DNA of 64,000 nucleotides from positions 434,001 through 498,000 of the forward strand of contig JANFNE010000026.1 of assembly GCA_024867545.1 (NCBI GenBank). Direction: 5' to 3'. Both the position numbers and the translations under genes were made by a program. The stretch is from Phytopythium helicoides. Its lineage: Eukaryota; Oomycota; Peronosporomycetes; Pythiales; Pythiaceae. Under the pieces are notes generated by a model. It was given only the letters and a program-made list of their open reading frames with translations. It ran no database searches and had not been told where the DNA came from. Shown here piece after piece: positions 1 through 10,436 of the stretch (positions within the stretch are counted from its first letter, which is position 1; each line of letters starts with the position of its first letter).

Positions 1-1451
1 AACGTCATGATGACAGCGTATCGTGAAGCCTTGGCGAAGAACACGTTCAAGTTCTCCTCTTGGAAAGATGCATCGATCGTCAAGTAGAGTCCGCAGTTGA
101 CACTTGCTAGAGTCCCTGTCAACTTCATGTTGTGCATACTGCGCGCCAAAAAATCGGCAGCTTCTTCGTCGTCCCCTTCGGCCTCAGTCTCACCTTGAAT
201 TGGCACGGAGTTGTTGACAAGTGACATTTCAACGATACTCACACATTGATCGCTGAAGGAATCACTGCTTCGGAAGCGCGACACGTACGAATACCGTGGC
301 GGCGACACGTCAATCGACTCGTAGTCACCCATGTTTTCGACCACAGGAACGCCGTCCAGCACACCGAGGTTCAAGAGTTCGCCGCGCGGGATTGGCTGCT
401 GCTCTGCATCGGCAGCTGCCGCCTCCTCCAGCTCCTCCTCTTCTTCTTCTTCATCCGTTTGCTCTTCGGTGTCGTCGTTCTCTGACAGCTTGGCTTTCTC
501 CTTCACATTGTTGGACGTGATTGTTGATGATGCAGTCCCTGTCGTAGAATTTGCCGTGAGCTGCGACTTGGACTTGCGATACAGCAGCTGCACACTTGAG
601 TCAGGGCTGTTGCCAAACAGCGTGAGCTTGCCCATCTTCCTCAGGAACACTCCTTGCACGGGCAAGATTGTGGCCGCAAGCGACGCCTGCTCCTCGTAAA
701 TCACCAGCTGGCCGGTGACGTACGCCACATCCTTCTTGAGCTCCTTGGAGGCTGGCGGCTTCATCTTGAGGAACAGCCACGTGTGTCCGGCCTCGACTGG
801 CTGCGTGTACTGCTGCAGCTGAATCTCGCGGTCCACTTTCAAGTACGGGCTGTGGTGATAGCAGTGCTACTTGTCAGCGAAACCAGCAGCTCTAGTCATT
901 CGCACGGCGCGTACATGATGTCGGTGTAGACGGGCTTGTGCGCGTCGTACTGCTCAGCGGACAGCGACTCCCACGTGCCTGCGGTCCACCAGCGTTAAGT
1001 GTCTCTCTCACGCGCGCGCAGTCCAGCCTCCGTGGCACGCACCCGAGTAGATTCCGGTGACGTTTAGCGGCGGTCCCTTGAGCCTGTATCCCTGCTGTCG
1101 GTGCAGCACGTCCTCAAAGGCGTGCACCTTTGTGAGTCGGTCCGAGTCGTTGAGCGCGTCGTGGGGCACGGCGTAGCGGCTGCGGCCGGACGTGTCGACG
1201 CGCGTGCGCGTCTGGCGCGAGTCGCCCGCGCGGTTGTCGAAGAAGAGCACCATGAAGCAGAGGAAGATGGCCATGCTGAGCAGCTGCATGCGCTGCCGCT
1301 GGAACTGCTGCTGCCGCCAGTCCGTCTCGAGCGCGCCGAGGTTGATCGCCTGCAGCGCCTCGCCGTTCGCGCCGCCGCCCGGCTCACCGTTGCGTGGCGA
1401 GTTGGCGCGCACGATCATGAGCACGCGGCCGTTGCCCGGCCCCTGGTCCAT
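1..1451 (-). CDS. TUL1/FLY1-like transmembrane E3 ligase (DSC complex), 5' part
   Basis: The gene runs off the left edge. Three exons read open: 1451-1043, 978-906 and 849-1, joined by GT-AG introns that keep frame (...YSG/TWES..., ...YAP/PYLK...). From the ATG at 1451 there is a basic cytosolic stretch, one hydrophobic segment at about residues 56-71 (type II anchor or signal anchor), a lumenal-looking region, then an acidic low-complexity loop rich in Glu. The end of the visible part has a Cys-Gly-Leu segment followed by Phe-x-Lys-Ala-x-x-Tyr-x-x-x-Met. This resembles the region just before the multi-spanning part of TUL1/FLY1 RING ligases, which ubiquitinate Golgi or endosomal membrane proteins. 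The RING finger would lie outside the window, so the family call rests on partial resemblance. An in-frame start at 1589 would add 46 basic residues. Confidence 0.5.
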
Positions 1452-1589
1452 GGCGCGCGCGGGGGCGAGCGAGAGCGGCCGCCTGTCTCGCGATCTCGCT
1501 CGCTTCTTCACTGTGGGGGCGACTATGGGGAGCTTCTTTTCCGCCGACGGGTTCCTAACGCGTGACGTGGTGGCAGGTACGTGTGACAA

Positions 1590-2263
1590 TTTGGTGTTCG
1601 TTAGAGGGGGGAGGTTTTACGTTACGGTTTTTATATGGGTGGAGTGGTTTATGTAATTATGGCATACTTTTAGTTGAAGCCATGGGATATGTGGATCTCG
1701 GTTTGCAACTCAACACGGACTGACGAGCAATGGGAGCATGAAGGAACTTGCCTCCGCACGCAGTACGAGTCAAAGCAACAGATATCACAAAGATCAAATA
1801 CTTGATTTGCCGCCCAATTCAAATGGAATCGCTCGGTGAGTCAGCTACGGTGACAGCATCAACGATGATGATGATGATCAACAAGTACGTCAGCAAAAGC
1901 CACTCTGTACTTGGGAGTGACATGGTTGTCTTGCTACAATCGAAACCTTGGGACTGGCGGACGGACTGACTGGAACGAAGTGTTCGATCCGACCAACACC
2001 AGCAGCCGCCGACATCATGGCGGTGGTCCGTGCACGATGATGTTTGCGATGGAGGAGGCGCAGCGATTCACTCCAAGGTGACATGGTCGGAGATTCTCCG
2101 ACGAAGAGGACGATGCAATCGAGAGCACAGCTATGAAATGACAGATGGGACTCCATTACGATTTGCGGAGCCAGCTAAACAACAGCTGCGCAATGAACTA
2201 TCGATCGGATCTGCAAAGTGGCTGCGGACCAACTCCACCGGATGCAGCAGCGACGGGAGCAGC
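1590..2263. other. Intergenic; outer end of first inverted repeat
   Basis: No supported gene. From about 1837 onward the sequence is a diverged inverted copy of the flank downstream of the GST at 6667-7525. This outer flank matches the other arms less well than the GST body does, by eye, with small indels and a run of ATG triplets near 1866-1878. That suggests the outermost arm is the oldest or least homogenised. Confidence 0.5.
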
Positions 2264-3122
2264 CTACGGACTGGCCAGCACGTTGGTCGCGGCCATGAAC
2301 TCGCGCAGCGGCGCGTGCACCTCGTCGTGGTGCGGGATCTCCTGTTGGCATCAAGCAGCAGCCACAGCAGTAGAGTTAGTATCCGCGATTGCATCTGCGC
2401 CATCGAGCGCCACGAATGCAACACACCTTCATGCGCGCGAGCCAGGCAGCCGTCTTCGGGTACTTCTTGGCGTCGATCAGACCCTGGTACTCCAGCTGCA
2501 CGTACTCGCAGTACGCAAAGTAGTCGGCGATCGTCGGCGCATCCGTCTGCGCCACAAAGTCCTTCACCAGGAACGTCTCGAGCAGACCGACGATCTTGTC
2601 CACGATCTCGTCCGTCGTCTCAACGTACTTGGTGTCCTCGGGGGTGGCCGCACCGGCCTTGGTGTGGATGTGCGGCACGAGTACGCGCGGCGTGACCCAG
2701 CGCGCGTTCGTGTGGTGCCAGTGGAGGTACTCGTTGACCTTGGCGCGCGCCTTGGGCTCGGTCGGGAGCAGGTCCGTCCAGCCGTACGTCTCGCTCAGGT
2801 ACGTCAGGATGGCGGCGCTGCATTGTTGCCAAAGTGAGTGAGAGAGAGAGAGAGAGAGAGAGAGCGGTGAGCCATTATGCACAACACAACACAGCATGAG
2901 GTGGCACAGCGCAGCCACGCACCCCTCGAAGAGCGTGAAGTCGCCGTCGGTGACGACCGGGATGAGCTTGTTGGGGTTAATGGCGATGAAGGCCGGGTCC
3001 GAGAACACGGGACCACCAAAGTCTGCCTGCACGAGCTCATGGTCGACCTTCTTGACGCGCAGCGCCCACTCGACGGCGCGGCTGGGCTGGCTGATGAGGT
3101 TGGCGTAGAGCTTGAGCACCAT
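2264..3122 (-). CDS. Glutathione S-transferase, theta-like, subtype A copy 1
   Basis: Three exons: 3122-2923, 2817-2427 and 2341-2264 (mirrors of copy 2). The 222-residue product starts MVLKLYANLISQPSRAVEW. The Ser in the ISQPSR motif (about residue 11) matches the catalytic Ser of theta-class GSTs, which activates the glutathione thiol for conjugation to electrophiles. The thioredoxin-fold half ends near the FEG codons. The helical C-terminal half follows, with a WHHTNARW segment and the conserved N-capping/ADY region (DAPTIADYFAY). Intron 1 contains a (CT)n tract just before its acceptor. The upstream region shares a segment of about 170 bp with the NTF2-like genes. No targeting signal is seen, so it is probably cytosolic. 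Confidence 0.88.
2840..2864. repeat. (GA)n microsatellite in GST intron 1
   Basis: A run of GA dinucleotides, read as (CT)n on the GST sense strand, forms the polypyrimidine tract of intron 1. The same tract is in copy 2 (near 6925-6949) and is 2 bp longer in copy 3 (15042-15068). It is absent from the shorter intron of copy 4. Confidence 0.85.
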
Positions 3123-4146
3123 CTTGGGCGGGAGGGCGAGCGGCTTGCGAGGGAGGCGACGAGATCCAAAGTGAGCGCTGGTGGGACCAAGTTGTGGGGT
3201 AAGAGCTTCAAGCTTAGGAGCCGCTGGGATTCGCCACCCATGGGGATGGGGATCCAAAAAGCGACAGCAGCTCACATGATGTCGCCAATAGCGACCCTCC
3301 AACCAGAATGCAGACGAACGCCACGAGTGCAGGTCGATTGAGGAAGTGACTGACTTGAGGTCGGATTGCGACGCCAAGACTGCGTGCGAATCGACATGTC
3401 TATCAGTATTCCTGTCTTCCTGTCTTCCTGTCTTCCTGTTGGAGCTTGTCGACCAGCGAAACTCTTCGTACGATCACTCATATCGATCGCGGTTGCAACT
3501 CGTAGCGTGCAAGTGCTGACCGCCACGTCTGCGGGTTGTTCCTTCCTCGTAGGAAGCTGCCGCACATTGTGTGCGAAGACGGTTGGACATCGGATGGATG
3601 TCTTTAATGTAGTTGACCACGAGAGAGAGCTCGTCTCAAGTGCGCCGATGGGTGGTGCGTCTTGCTCTCACTTACAGTATCTGGCTGGTAGGGAGGGATC
3701 TCCATTGACAGAGTTGACTTGACCGTACATCGGATAAGCCGTGTTGGAGGTGGTGTTGGGCTCCGCCTGATTATTATGTTGGTCTGAGACGACGAATCTC
3801 CGGCTGGAACTCTGCCTTGGCAAGCTCACCAAACGGGAAGTGTCTCTATCGCATGAAAGTACAGTAGTCTCATTGCTGTAGATCGTGCCAAACTAACGAA
3901 TAGGAGCAGAGTAAGAGCAGAGCAAGAGCAAGAACTAGTTGGATCACAAAGGAATGGAGGTCGTCTCTCTGTTCCTGTTTCGTTTGCACATGCATGTATG
4001 TAGCTATGTAGGATTGTCAAACATCGCTCCAACTATCCTATCCAACTGAGGCAGACGAAGCGATCGCGTGTCGAAGTGATGAGGACCATCATGGGGGAAG
4101 TCAGTGCGTCGTGGTGGCGTTGTCGCTCTGGAGTCCATCCACGTCT
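3123..4146. other. Shared promoter of GST copy 1 and tail-side block of NTF2-like copy 1
   Basis: From 3123 to about 3400 lies the GST upstream region. It includes GTCGCCAATAGCGAC at 3281-3295 and the AAAAAGCGACAGCAG segment also found upstream of the NTF2-like genes. From about 3400 to 4146 is the inverted copy of the block that follows NTF2-like copy 2. It contains the unproven three-exon model described at 5651-6315, and short TCTTCC/GGAAGA repeats near 3413-3437. Confidence 0.6.
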
Positions 4147-4632
4147 CTATAGTCCCAGGTCGCTGAGTCCCGGGTGGTCGTCAGGGCGACGACCCAGCGG
4201 CCAGTGAAAGAGGCGGTCGGACTCGTCGATGAGCACGTCGTTGATGCAGGCGTAGCGATGGGCCATGAGTCCGTGCGCGTTGAAGACCCAGTTCTCGTTG
4301 CCGTAGGAGCGCACCCACTGGTTGCGCTCGGTGTCCAGCCACTCGTAGGCGAAGCGCACGGCGATGTGGTTGTCGTTGAATGCGAACAGCTCCTTCACGA
4401 GCCGGTACTCCCCCTCGCCCGCCCACTTGCGCGACAGGAAGGCCTCAATCTGCTCGCGGCCCTCGATAAACTCGCTGCGGTTGCGCCACCGGCTGTCCAC
4501 CGAGTACGCCAGCGCCACCTTCTGCGGGTCGCGCGAGTTCCACGCGTCCTCGGCCGCGCGCACCTTGACGATCGCCGACTCTCGCGAGAACGGCGGCACC
4601 GGTGGTCGCGTCTCCTGGGATTGTTGAGCCAT
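4147..4632 (-). CDS. NTF2-like DUF1348 (SnoaL-fold) protein, copy 1
   Basis: Single-exon, 161 residues, starting [11 protein letters not shown] and ending HPGLSDLGL. The whole length matches the DUF1348/nuclear transport factor 2-like family: an N-terminal [19 protein letters not shown] helix, a SRWRNR motif, GREQIEAFL, a YGNENW strand and a HWPLG tail. These cone-shaped alpha+beta proteins are widespread in bacteria and fungi. Their substrate is not established, and many SnoaL-fold relatives are small-molecule isomerases or hydrolases. The product looks the same as that of the other copies. It is divergent from copy 2 across a 524-bp spacer. Confidence 0.88.
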   Translation of the reverse strand: MAQQSQETRPPVPPFSRESAIVKVRAAEDAWNSRDPQKVALAYSVDSRWRNRSEFIEGREQIEAFLSRKWAGEGEYRLVKELFAFNDNHIAVRFAYEWLDTERNQWVRSYGNENWVFNAHGLMAHRYACINDVLIDESDRLFHWPLGRRPDDHPGLSDLGL

Positions 4633-5156
4633 TGGAGCTGGTCGGGAGGAGGAAGAGGTGAAGGACTGAGAGGAGAGCTTGACTGCTGGAGAGCAAGATT
4701 TGAAGTGCGGGACGACGATCGGCAGCAACGAAGTCCAACCACCCACGAGCTCCTCAATCGAAACGGACGATCCGAAAAAGCGACAGCAGCGCACACGATG
4801 TCGCCAATGGCGACTCTCCAACCAGAATGCAGACGAACGCCACGTACTGTGCCGGTGCGCAATCTGGGAGGCACCTGGTGGCGCATGAGTGCAGGTCGTT
4901 GAGGAAGTGACTGACTTGAGGTCGGATTGCGACGCCAAGACTGCGTGCGAATCGACATGTCTATCGGTGCGGAACAGTGTTCCTGTCTTACTGTCTACCA
5001 GTCTGTCGCTTTGTCGGACCCTCCGTTTCAACCGAGGAGCTCGTGGGTGATCGATCGTCACTACTGCTGATCGTCGTCCCGCACTTCAAATCTTGCTCTC
5101 CAGCAATCAAGCTCTCCTCTCAGTCCTTCACCTCTTCCTCCTCCCGACCAGCTCCA
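4633..5156. promoter_or_regulatory. Divergent promoter between NTF2-like copies 1 and 2
   Basis: This spacer separates two head-to-head NTF2-like starts. It contains GTCGCCAATGGCGAC at 4800-4814, a palindrome enclosing a CCAAT box, next to the AAAAAGCGACAGCAGC segment. The same elements sit upstream of the GST genes. Its left and right halves differ: the copy 1 side carries the palindrome and the copy 2 side has the TCAACCGAGGAGCTCGTGGG variant. The reverse complement of this spacer recurs at about 10012-10365. Confidence 0.6.
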
Positions 5157-5642
5157 ATGGCTCAACAATCCCAGGAGACGCGACCACCGGTGCCGCCGTT
5201 CTCGCGAGAGTCGGCGATCGTCAAGGTGCGCGCGGCCGAGGACGCGTGGAACTCGCGCGACCCGCAGAAGGTGGCGCTGGCGTACTCGGTGGACAGCCGG
5301 TGGCGCAACCGCAGCGAGTTTATCGAGGGCCGCGAGCAGATTGAGGCCTTCCTGTCGCGCAAGTGGGCGGGCGAGGGGGAGTACCGGCTCGTGAAGGAGC
5401 TGTTCGCATTCAACGACAACCACATCGCCGTGCGCTTCGCCTACGAGTGGCTGGACACCGAGCGCAACCAGTGGGTGCGCTCCTACGGCAACGAGAACTG
5501 GGTCTTCAACGCGCACGGACTCATGGCCCATCGCTACGCCTGCATCAACGACGTGCTCATCGACGAGTCCGACCGCCTCTTTCACTGGCCGCTGGGTCGT
5601 CGCCCTGACGACCACCCGGGACTCAGCGACCTGGGACTATAG
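5157..5642 (+). CDS. NTF2-like DUF1348 protein, copy 2
   Basis: Encodes the same 161-residue protein as copy 1, uninterrupted by introns. The ATG at 5157 lies in a CCAATGG context shared by copies 1, 3 and 5. An open frame extends upstream to 4977, but that part lies in the promoter spacer and is not conserved as protein. The GST copy 2 follows about 1 kb downstream in the same direction, so each arm has the order NTF2-like then GST. Confidence 0.88.
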   Translation: MAQQSQETRPPVPPFSRESAIVKVRAAEDAWNSRDPQKVALAYSVDSRWRNRSEFIEGREQIEAFLSRKWAGEGEYRLVKELFAFNDNHIAVRFAYEWLDTERNQWVRSYGNENWVFNAHGLMAHRYACINDVLIDESDRLFHWPLGRRPDDHPGLSDLGL

Positions 5643-5650
5643 AGACGTGG

Positions 5651-6315
5651 ATGGACTCCAGAGCGACAACGCCACCACGACGCACTGACTTCCCCCATGA
5701 TGGTCCTCATCACTTCGACACGCGATCGCTTCGTCTGCCTCAGTTGGATAGGATAGTTGGAGCGATGTTTGACAATCCTACATAGCTACATACATGCATG
5801 TGCAAACGAAACAGGAACAGAGAGACGACCTCCATTCCTTTGTGATCCAACTAGTTCTTGCTCTTGCTCTGCTCTTACTCTGCTCCTATTCGTTAGTTTG
5901 GCACGATCTACAGCAATGAGACTACTGTACTTTCATGCGATAGAGACACTTCCCGTTTGGTGAGCTTGCCAAGGCAGAGTTCCAGCCGGAGATTCGTCGT
6001 CTCAGACCAACATAATAATCAGGCGGAGCCCAACACCACCTCCAACACGGCTTATCCGATGTACGGTCAAGTCAACTCTGTCAATGGAGATCCCTCCCTA
6101 CCAGCCAGATACTGTAAGTGAGAGCAAGACGCACCACCCATCGGCGCACTTGAGACGAGCTCTCTCTCGTGGTCAACTACATTAAAGACATCCGTCCGAT
6201 GTCCAACCGTCTTCGCACACAATGTGCGGCAGCTTCCTACGAGGAAGGAACAACCCGCAGACGTGGCGGTCAGCACTTGCACGCTACGAGTTGCAACCGC
6301 GATCGATATGAGTGA
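5651..6315 (+). CDS. Possible spliced gene of unknown function after the NTF2-like gene
   Basis: Exons 5651-5755, 5897-6113 and 6188-6315 join in frame with canonical GT-AG borders and a strong polypyrimidine tract before the second acceptor. They give 149 residues. Exon 2 reads open for 72 codons and has a natural-looking Asn/Thr/Ser-rich stretch ending PSLPARY. I recognise no domain. The block is present beside all five NTF2-like copies. The third exon ends early in copies 3 and 5 (a TAG arises where the flank changes). The ATG is only 8 bp after the NTF2-like stop, so this may instead be 3' UTR with chance open frames. Confidence 0.28.
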
Positions 6316-6666
6316 TCGTACGAAGAGTTTCGCTGGTCGACAAGCTCCAACAGGAAGACAGGAAGACAGGAAGACAGGAATACTGATAGACATGTCGATT
6401 CGCACGCAGTCTTGGCGTCGCAATCCGACCTCAAGTCAGTCACTTCCTCAATCGACCTGCACTCGTGGCGTTCGTCTGCATTCTGGTTGGAGGGTCGCTA
6501 TTGGCGACATCATGTGAGCTGCTGTCGCTTTTTGGATCCCCATCCCCATGGGTGGCGAATCCCAGCGGCTCCTAAGCTTGAAGCTCTTACCCCACAACTT
6601 GGTCCCACCAGCGCTCACTTTGGATCTCGTCGCCTCCCTCGCAAGCCGCTCGCCCTCCCGCCCAAG

Positions 6667-7525
6667 ATGGTGCTCAAGCTCTACGCCAACCTCATCAGCC
6701 AGCCCAGCCGCGCCGTCGAGTGGGCGCTGCGCGTCAAGAAGGTCGACCATGAGCTCGTGCAGGCAGACTTTGGTGGTCCCGTGTTCTCGGACCCGGCCTT
6801 CATCGCCATTAACCCCAACAAGCTCATCCCGGTCGTCACCGACGGCGACTTCACGCTCTTCGAGGGGTGCGTGGCTGCGCTGTGCCACCTCATGCTGTGT
6901 TGTGTTGTGCATAATGGCTCACCGCTCTCTCTCTCTCTCTCTCTCTCTCACTCACTTTGGCAACAATGCAGCGCCGCCATCCTGACGTACCTGAGCGAGA
7001 CGTACGGCTGGACGGACCTGCTCCCGACCGAGCCCAAGGCGCGCGCCAAGGTCAACGAGTACCTCCACTGGCACCACACGAACGCGCGCTGGGTCACGCC
7101 GCGCGTACTCGTGCCGCACATCCACACCAAGGCCGGTGCGGCCACCCCCGAGGACACCAAGTACGTTGAGACGACGGACGAGATCGTGGACAAGATCGTC
7201 GGTCTGCTCGAGACGTTCCTGGTGAAGGACTTTGTGGCGCAGACGGATGCGCCGACGATCGCCGACTACTTTGCGTACTGCGAGTACGTGCAGCTGGAGT
7301 ACCAGGGTCTGATCGACGCCAAGAAGTACCCGAAGACGGCTGCTTGGCTCGCGCGCATGAAGGTGTGTTGCATTCGTGACGCTCGATGGCGCAGATGCAA
7401 TCGCGGATACTAACTCTACTGCTGTGGCTGCTGCTTGACGCCAACAGGAGATCCCGCACCACGACGAGATGCACGCGCCGCTGCGCGAGTTCATGGCCGC
7501 GACCAACGTGCTGGCCAGTCCGTAG
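6667..7525 (+). CDS. Glutathione S-transferase, theta-like, subtype A copy 2
   Basis: Exons 6667-6866, 6972-7362 and 7448-7525 have GT-AG introns (GTGCGT donor, then GTGTGT donor) and give 222 residues. The N-terminal beta-alpha-beta glutathione site carries ISQPSR with the theta-type Ser. NPNKLIPVV and FEGAAILTYL supply the usual cis-Pro loop and helix 3 contacts. The second intron falls just before EIPHHDE near the C-terminus. Apart from a Gly/Asp difference read only in intronic sequence, the product is the same as copy 1. The longer open frame from 6412 runs through promoter sequence and is not the start. Copy 2 lies in both IR1 and IR2. Confidence 0.9.
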
Positions 7526-9428
7526 GCTGCTCCCGTCGCTGCTGCATCCGGTGGAGTTGGTCCGCAGCCACTTTGCAGATCCGATCGATAGTTCATTGCG
7601 CAGCTGTTGTTTAGCTGGCTCCGCAAATCGTAATGGAGTCCCATCTGTCATTTCATAGCTGTGCTCTCGATTGCATCGTCCTCTTCGTCGGAGAATCTCC
7701 GACCATGTCACCTCGGAGTGAATCGCTGCGCCTCCTCCATCGCAAACAGCCGCGTGGGCATCATCGTGCACGGACCACCGCCATGATGTCGGCGGCTGCT
7801 GTTGGCATGGAGCACTTCGTTCCCAGTCTGTCCCAAGGTTTCGATTGTAGCAAGACAACCATGTCACCCCCAAGTACAGAGTGGCTTTTGCTGACGGATT
7901 GCGTGGATCAAATGGCCAACTCGTTGATGATAACCATCATCGTTGATGCTGTCACCACACCTGACTCACCATAGCGCGTCGCTGAAGTGAGTAGACCGAA
8001 TAGTCTCTTTTTGCGGTTAGATTGTATTACCTATCAGAATCAATATCATTTATGGACAGACCATCAGTAAGGTTGTATGCACGTTGGACCTAGCGTCAAG
8101 TAGCCTTTCACAATGAATACGTCAAACGTGATGCACAGGGGGAGCGACCTTCGGTAGACATTCGGATGACATGTCATTCCAATCGCGCTTCAGTCAAGTG
8201 GAGGAGGACTTGACCTGTTCGCCTTTGCCTGCGGCCCGGCGCATCCAAAGAGTATGCATGCAGCCTAGCAGACAGCTATCAATGAATCACTACGCACTAC
8301 GTGGAAATGCATTTGTCTCTGATGTTGTAGTTGTAGAAGCTAGTGCAATATGAAGTACCGACGCGTAGCAGCGACATCGTGACCGAGGAGCGGGATGGCG
8401 AACGAATTATCAACGTAGACTGTGGTCGGCAACGTCGAGGTCACTGTCGGTCTCAGACTAAAGATGGGAGAAAGTATGGCGGTGGTGAGTAAAGTTACAA
8501 TAATGACTAGCGGTGGATTGTTATTGGCATGGTTCTCGACGGCAGCATGCAGCACAATTGGCGCGAATGGATCGGTATCCATGCAGAGGGGCGACGTTCG
8601 CAGCATCAACGTTGCGACAGCATCTAGTGCGTATATTACAGTGAGTAGCAGAGTCACCAGCGCCGACAGCAATGGTGTTGTCCGCGCGATTACCGACTCT
8701 TCCCCTATGAATACGTCGGTCGCGGTGTCCTTGAAGTCTGGTGGTAACTAACATAAAAGACGCTATAAGGAACGAACAACCCGCAGACGTGGCGCCGTCA
8801 CAGGCACGCCCCAAGTTGCAACCGCTATCGATAGGAAGTTGCCGCACATTGTGTGCGAAGACGGTTGGACATCGGATGGATGTCTTTAATGTAGTTGACC
8901 ACGAGAGAGAGCTCGTCTCAAGTGCGCCGATGGGTGGTGCGTCTTGCTCTCACTTACAGTATCTGGCTGGTAGGGAGGGATCTCCATTGACAGAGTTGAC
9001 TTGACCGTACATCGGATAAGCCGTGTTGGAGGTGGTGTTGGGCTCCGCCTGATTATTATGTTGGTCTGAGACGACGAATCTCCGGCTGGAACTCTGCCTT
9101 GGCAAGCTCACCAAACGGGAAGTGTCTCTATCGCATGAAAGTACAGTAGTCTCATTGCTGTAGATCGTGCCAAACTAACGAATAGGAGCAGAGTAAGAGC
9201 AGAGCAAGAGCAAGAACTAGTTGGATCACAAAGGAATGGAGGTCGTCTCTCTGTTTCTGTTTCGTTTGCACATGCATGTATGTAGCTATGTAGGATTGTC
9301 AAACGTCGCTCCAACTATCCTATCCAACTGAGGCAGACGAAGCGATCGCGTGTCGAAGTGATGAGGACCATCATGGGGGAAGTCAGTGCGTCGTGGTGGC
9401 GTTGTCGCTCTGGAGTCCATCCACGTCT
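7526..9428. other. Inter-gene block of IR2, no recognised gene
   Basis: From 7526 to about 7960 is GST downstream flank. From about 7970 to 8830 is sequence found only in the IR2 arms, mirrored at 13160-14020. From about 8838 to 9428 is the NTF2-like tail block in inverse orientation. The 0.86-kb IR2-only part has overlapping open frames of about 110 codons on both strands (8422-8751 +, 8340-8672 -). None shows a domain I recognise, and the arms look identical, so they give no evidence of selection. Confidence 0.5.
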
Positions 9429-9914
9429 CTATAGTCCCAGGTCGCTGAGTCCCGGGTGGTCGTCAGGGCGACGACCCAGCGGCCAGTGAAAGAGGCGGTC
9501 GGACTCGTCGATGAGCACGTCGTTGATGCAGGCGTAGCGATGGGCCATGAGTCCGTGCGCGTTGAAGACCCAGTTCTCGTTGCCGTAGGAGCGCACCCAC
9601 TGGTTGCGCTCGGTGTCCAGCCACTCGTAGGCGAAGCGCACGGCGATGTGGTTGTCGTTGAATGCGAACAGCTCCTTCACGAGCCGGTACTCCCCCTCGC
9701 CCGCCCACTTGCGCGACAGGAAGGCCTCAATCTGCTCGCGGCCCTCGATAAACTCGCTGCGGTTGCGCCACCGGCTGTCCACCGAGTACGCCAGCGCCAC
9801 CTTCTGCGGGTCGCGCGAGTTCCACGCGTCCTCGGCCGCGCGCACCTTGACGATCGCCGACTCTCGCGAGAACGGCGGCACCGGTGGTCGCGTCTCCTGG
9901 GATTGTTGAGCCAT
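9429..9914 (-). CDS. NTF2-like DUF1348 protein, copy 3
   Basis: Same 161-residue intronless product as copies 1, 2 and 5. Its 5' flank matches that of copy 2 (GATCAGCAGTAGTGACGATC variant), whereas copies 4 and 5 carry the copy 1 type flank. The pair copy 3/copy 4 with its spacer is therefore the reverse complement of the pair copy 1/copy 2. Downstream it joins the IR2-specific block after CGATAGGAAGTTGCCGCAC. Confidence 0.87.
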   Translation of the reverse strand: MAQQSQETRPPVPPFSRESAIVKVRAAEDAWNSRDPQKVALAYSVDSRWRNRSEFIEGREQIEAFLSRKWAGEGEYRLVKELFAFNDNHIAVRFAYEWLDTERNQWVRSYGNENWVFNAHGLMAHRYACINDVLIDESDRLFHWPLGRRPDDHPGLSDLGL

Positions 9915-10011
9915 TGGAGCTGGTCGGGAGGAGGAAGAGGTGAAGGACTGAGAGGAGAGCTTGATTGCTGGAGAGCAAGATTTGAAGTGCGGGACGACGA
10001 TCAGCAGTAGT

Positions 10012-10436
10012 GACGATCGATCACCCACGAGCTCCTCGGTTGAAACGGAGGGTCCGACAAAGCGACAGACTGGTAGACAGTAAGACAGGAACACTGTTCC
10101 GCACCGATAGACATGTCGATTCGCACGCAGTCTTGGCGTCGCAATCCGACCTCAAGTCAGTCACTTCCTCAACGACCTGCACTCATGCGCCACCAGGTGC
10201 CTCCCAGATTGCGCACCGGCACAGTACGTGGCGTTCGTCTGCATTCTGGTTGGAGAGTCGCCATTGGCGACATCGTGTGCGCTGCTGTCGCTTTTTCGGA
10301 TCGTCCGTTTCGATTGAGGAGCTCGTGGGTGGTTGGACTTCGTTGCTGCCGATCGTCGTCCCACTTCGAATCTTGCTCTCCAGCAGTCAAGCTCTCCTTT
10401 CCGCCTTCCTCCTCTTCCTCCTCCCGACCAACATCA
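10012..10436. promoter_or_regulatory. Divergent promoter between NTF2-like copies 3 and 4
   Basis: Reverse complement of the copy 1/copy 2 spacer. It carries GTCGCCATTGGCGAC at 10257-10271 and the GCGCTGCTGTCGCTTTTTCGGAT segment. A third instance of the palindrome precedes copy 5 at 11895-11909. Confidence 0.6.

Larger units (their letters stand above)
1837..7952. repeat. Large inverted repeat IR1 (arms about 2.9 kb, centre near 4,894)
   Basis: Features on the left arm mirror those on the right with a constant coordinate sum of 9,789. The GST 2264-3122 (-) mirrors 6667-7525 (+), and the NTF2-like gene 4147-4632 (-) mirrors 5157-5642 (+). The arms run roughly 1837-4727 and 5062-7952. They flank a non-palindromic spacer of about 330 bp that is the shared promoter of the two NTF2-like genes. 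Coding parts look almost identical and the outer flanks differ more. Confidence 0.9.

Noticed and set aside
4174..4902. 242-codon plus-strand frame antisense to NTF2-like copy 1 (and equivalents at 9456, 10512, 11807)
   Set aside because: Recurs wherever the NTF2-like gene occurs and is composed of Val/Leu/Ala/Arg shadow sequence; the sense strand matches DUF1348.
6224..6517. RxLR-like effector (RLR in the third exon of the model at 5651-6315)
   Set aside because: No signal peptide and no EER motif at the proper distance; a chance tripeptide.
6412..6666. Upstream extension of the GST copy 2 frame
   Set aside because: It crosses the promoter module shared with the NTF2-like genes; all GST relatives start at the MVLKLYAN Met.
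8340..8672. 110-codon minus frame with hydrophobic segments
   Set aside because: Overlapped by an equally long plus frame, no motif, and only present in the inverted-repeat block; insufficient to call a gene.
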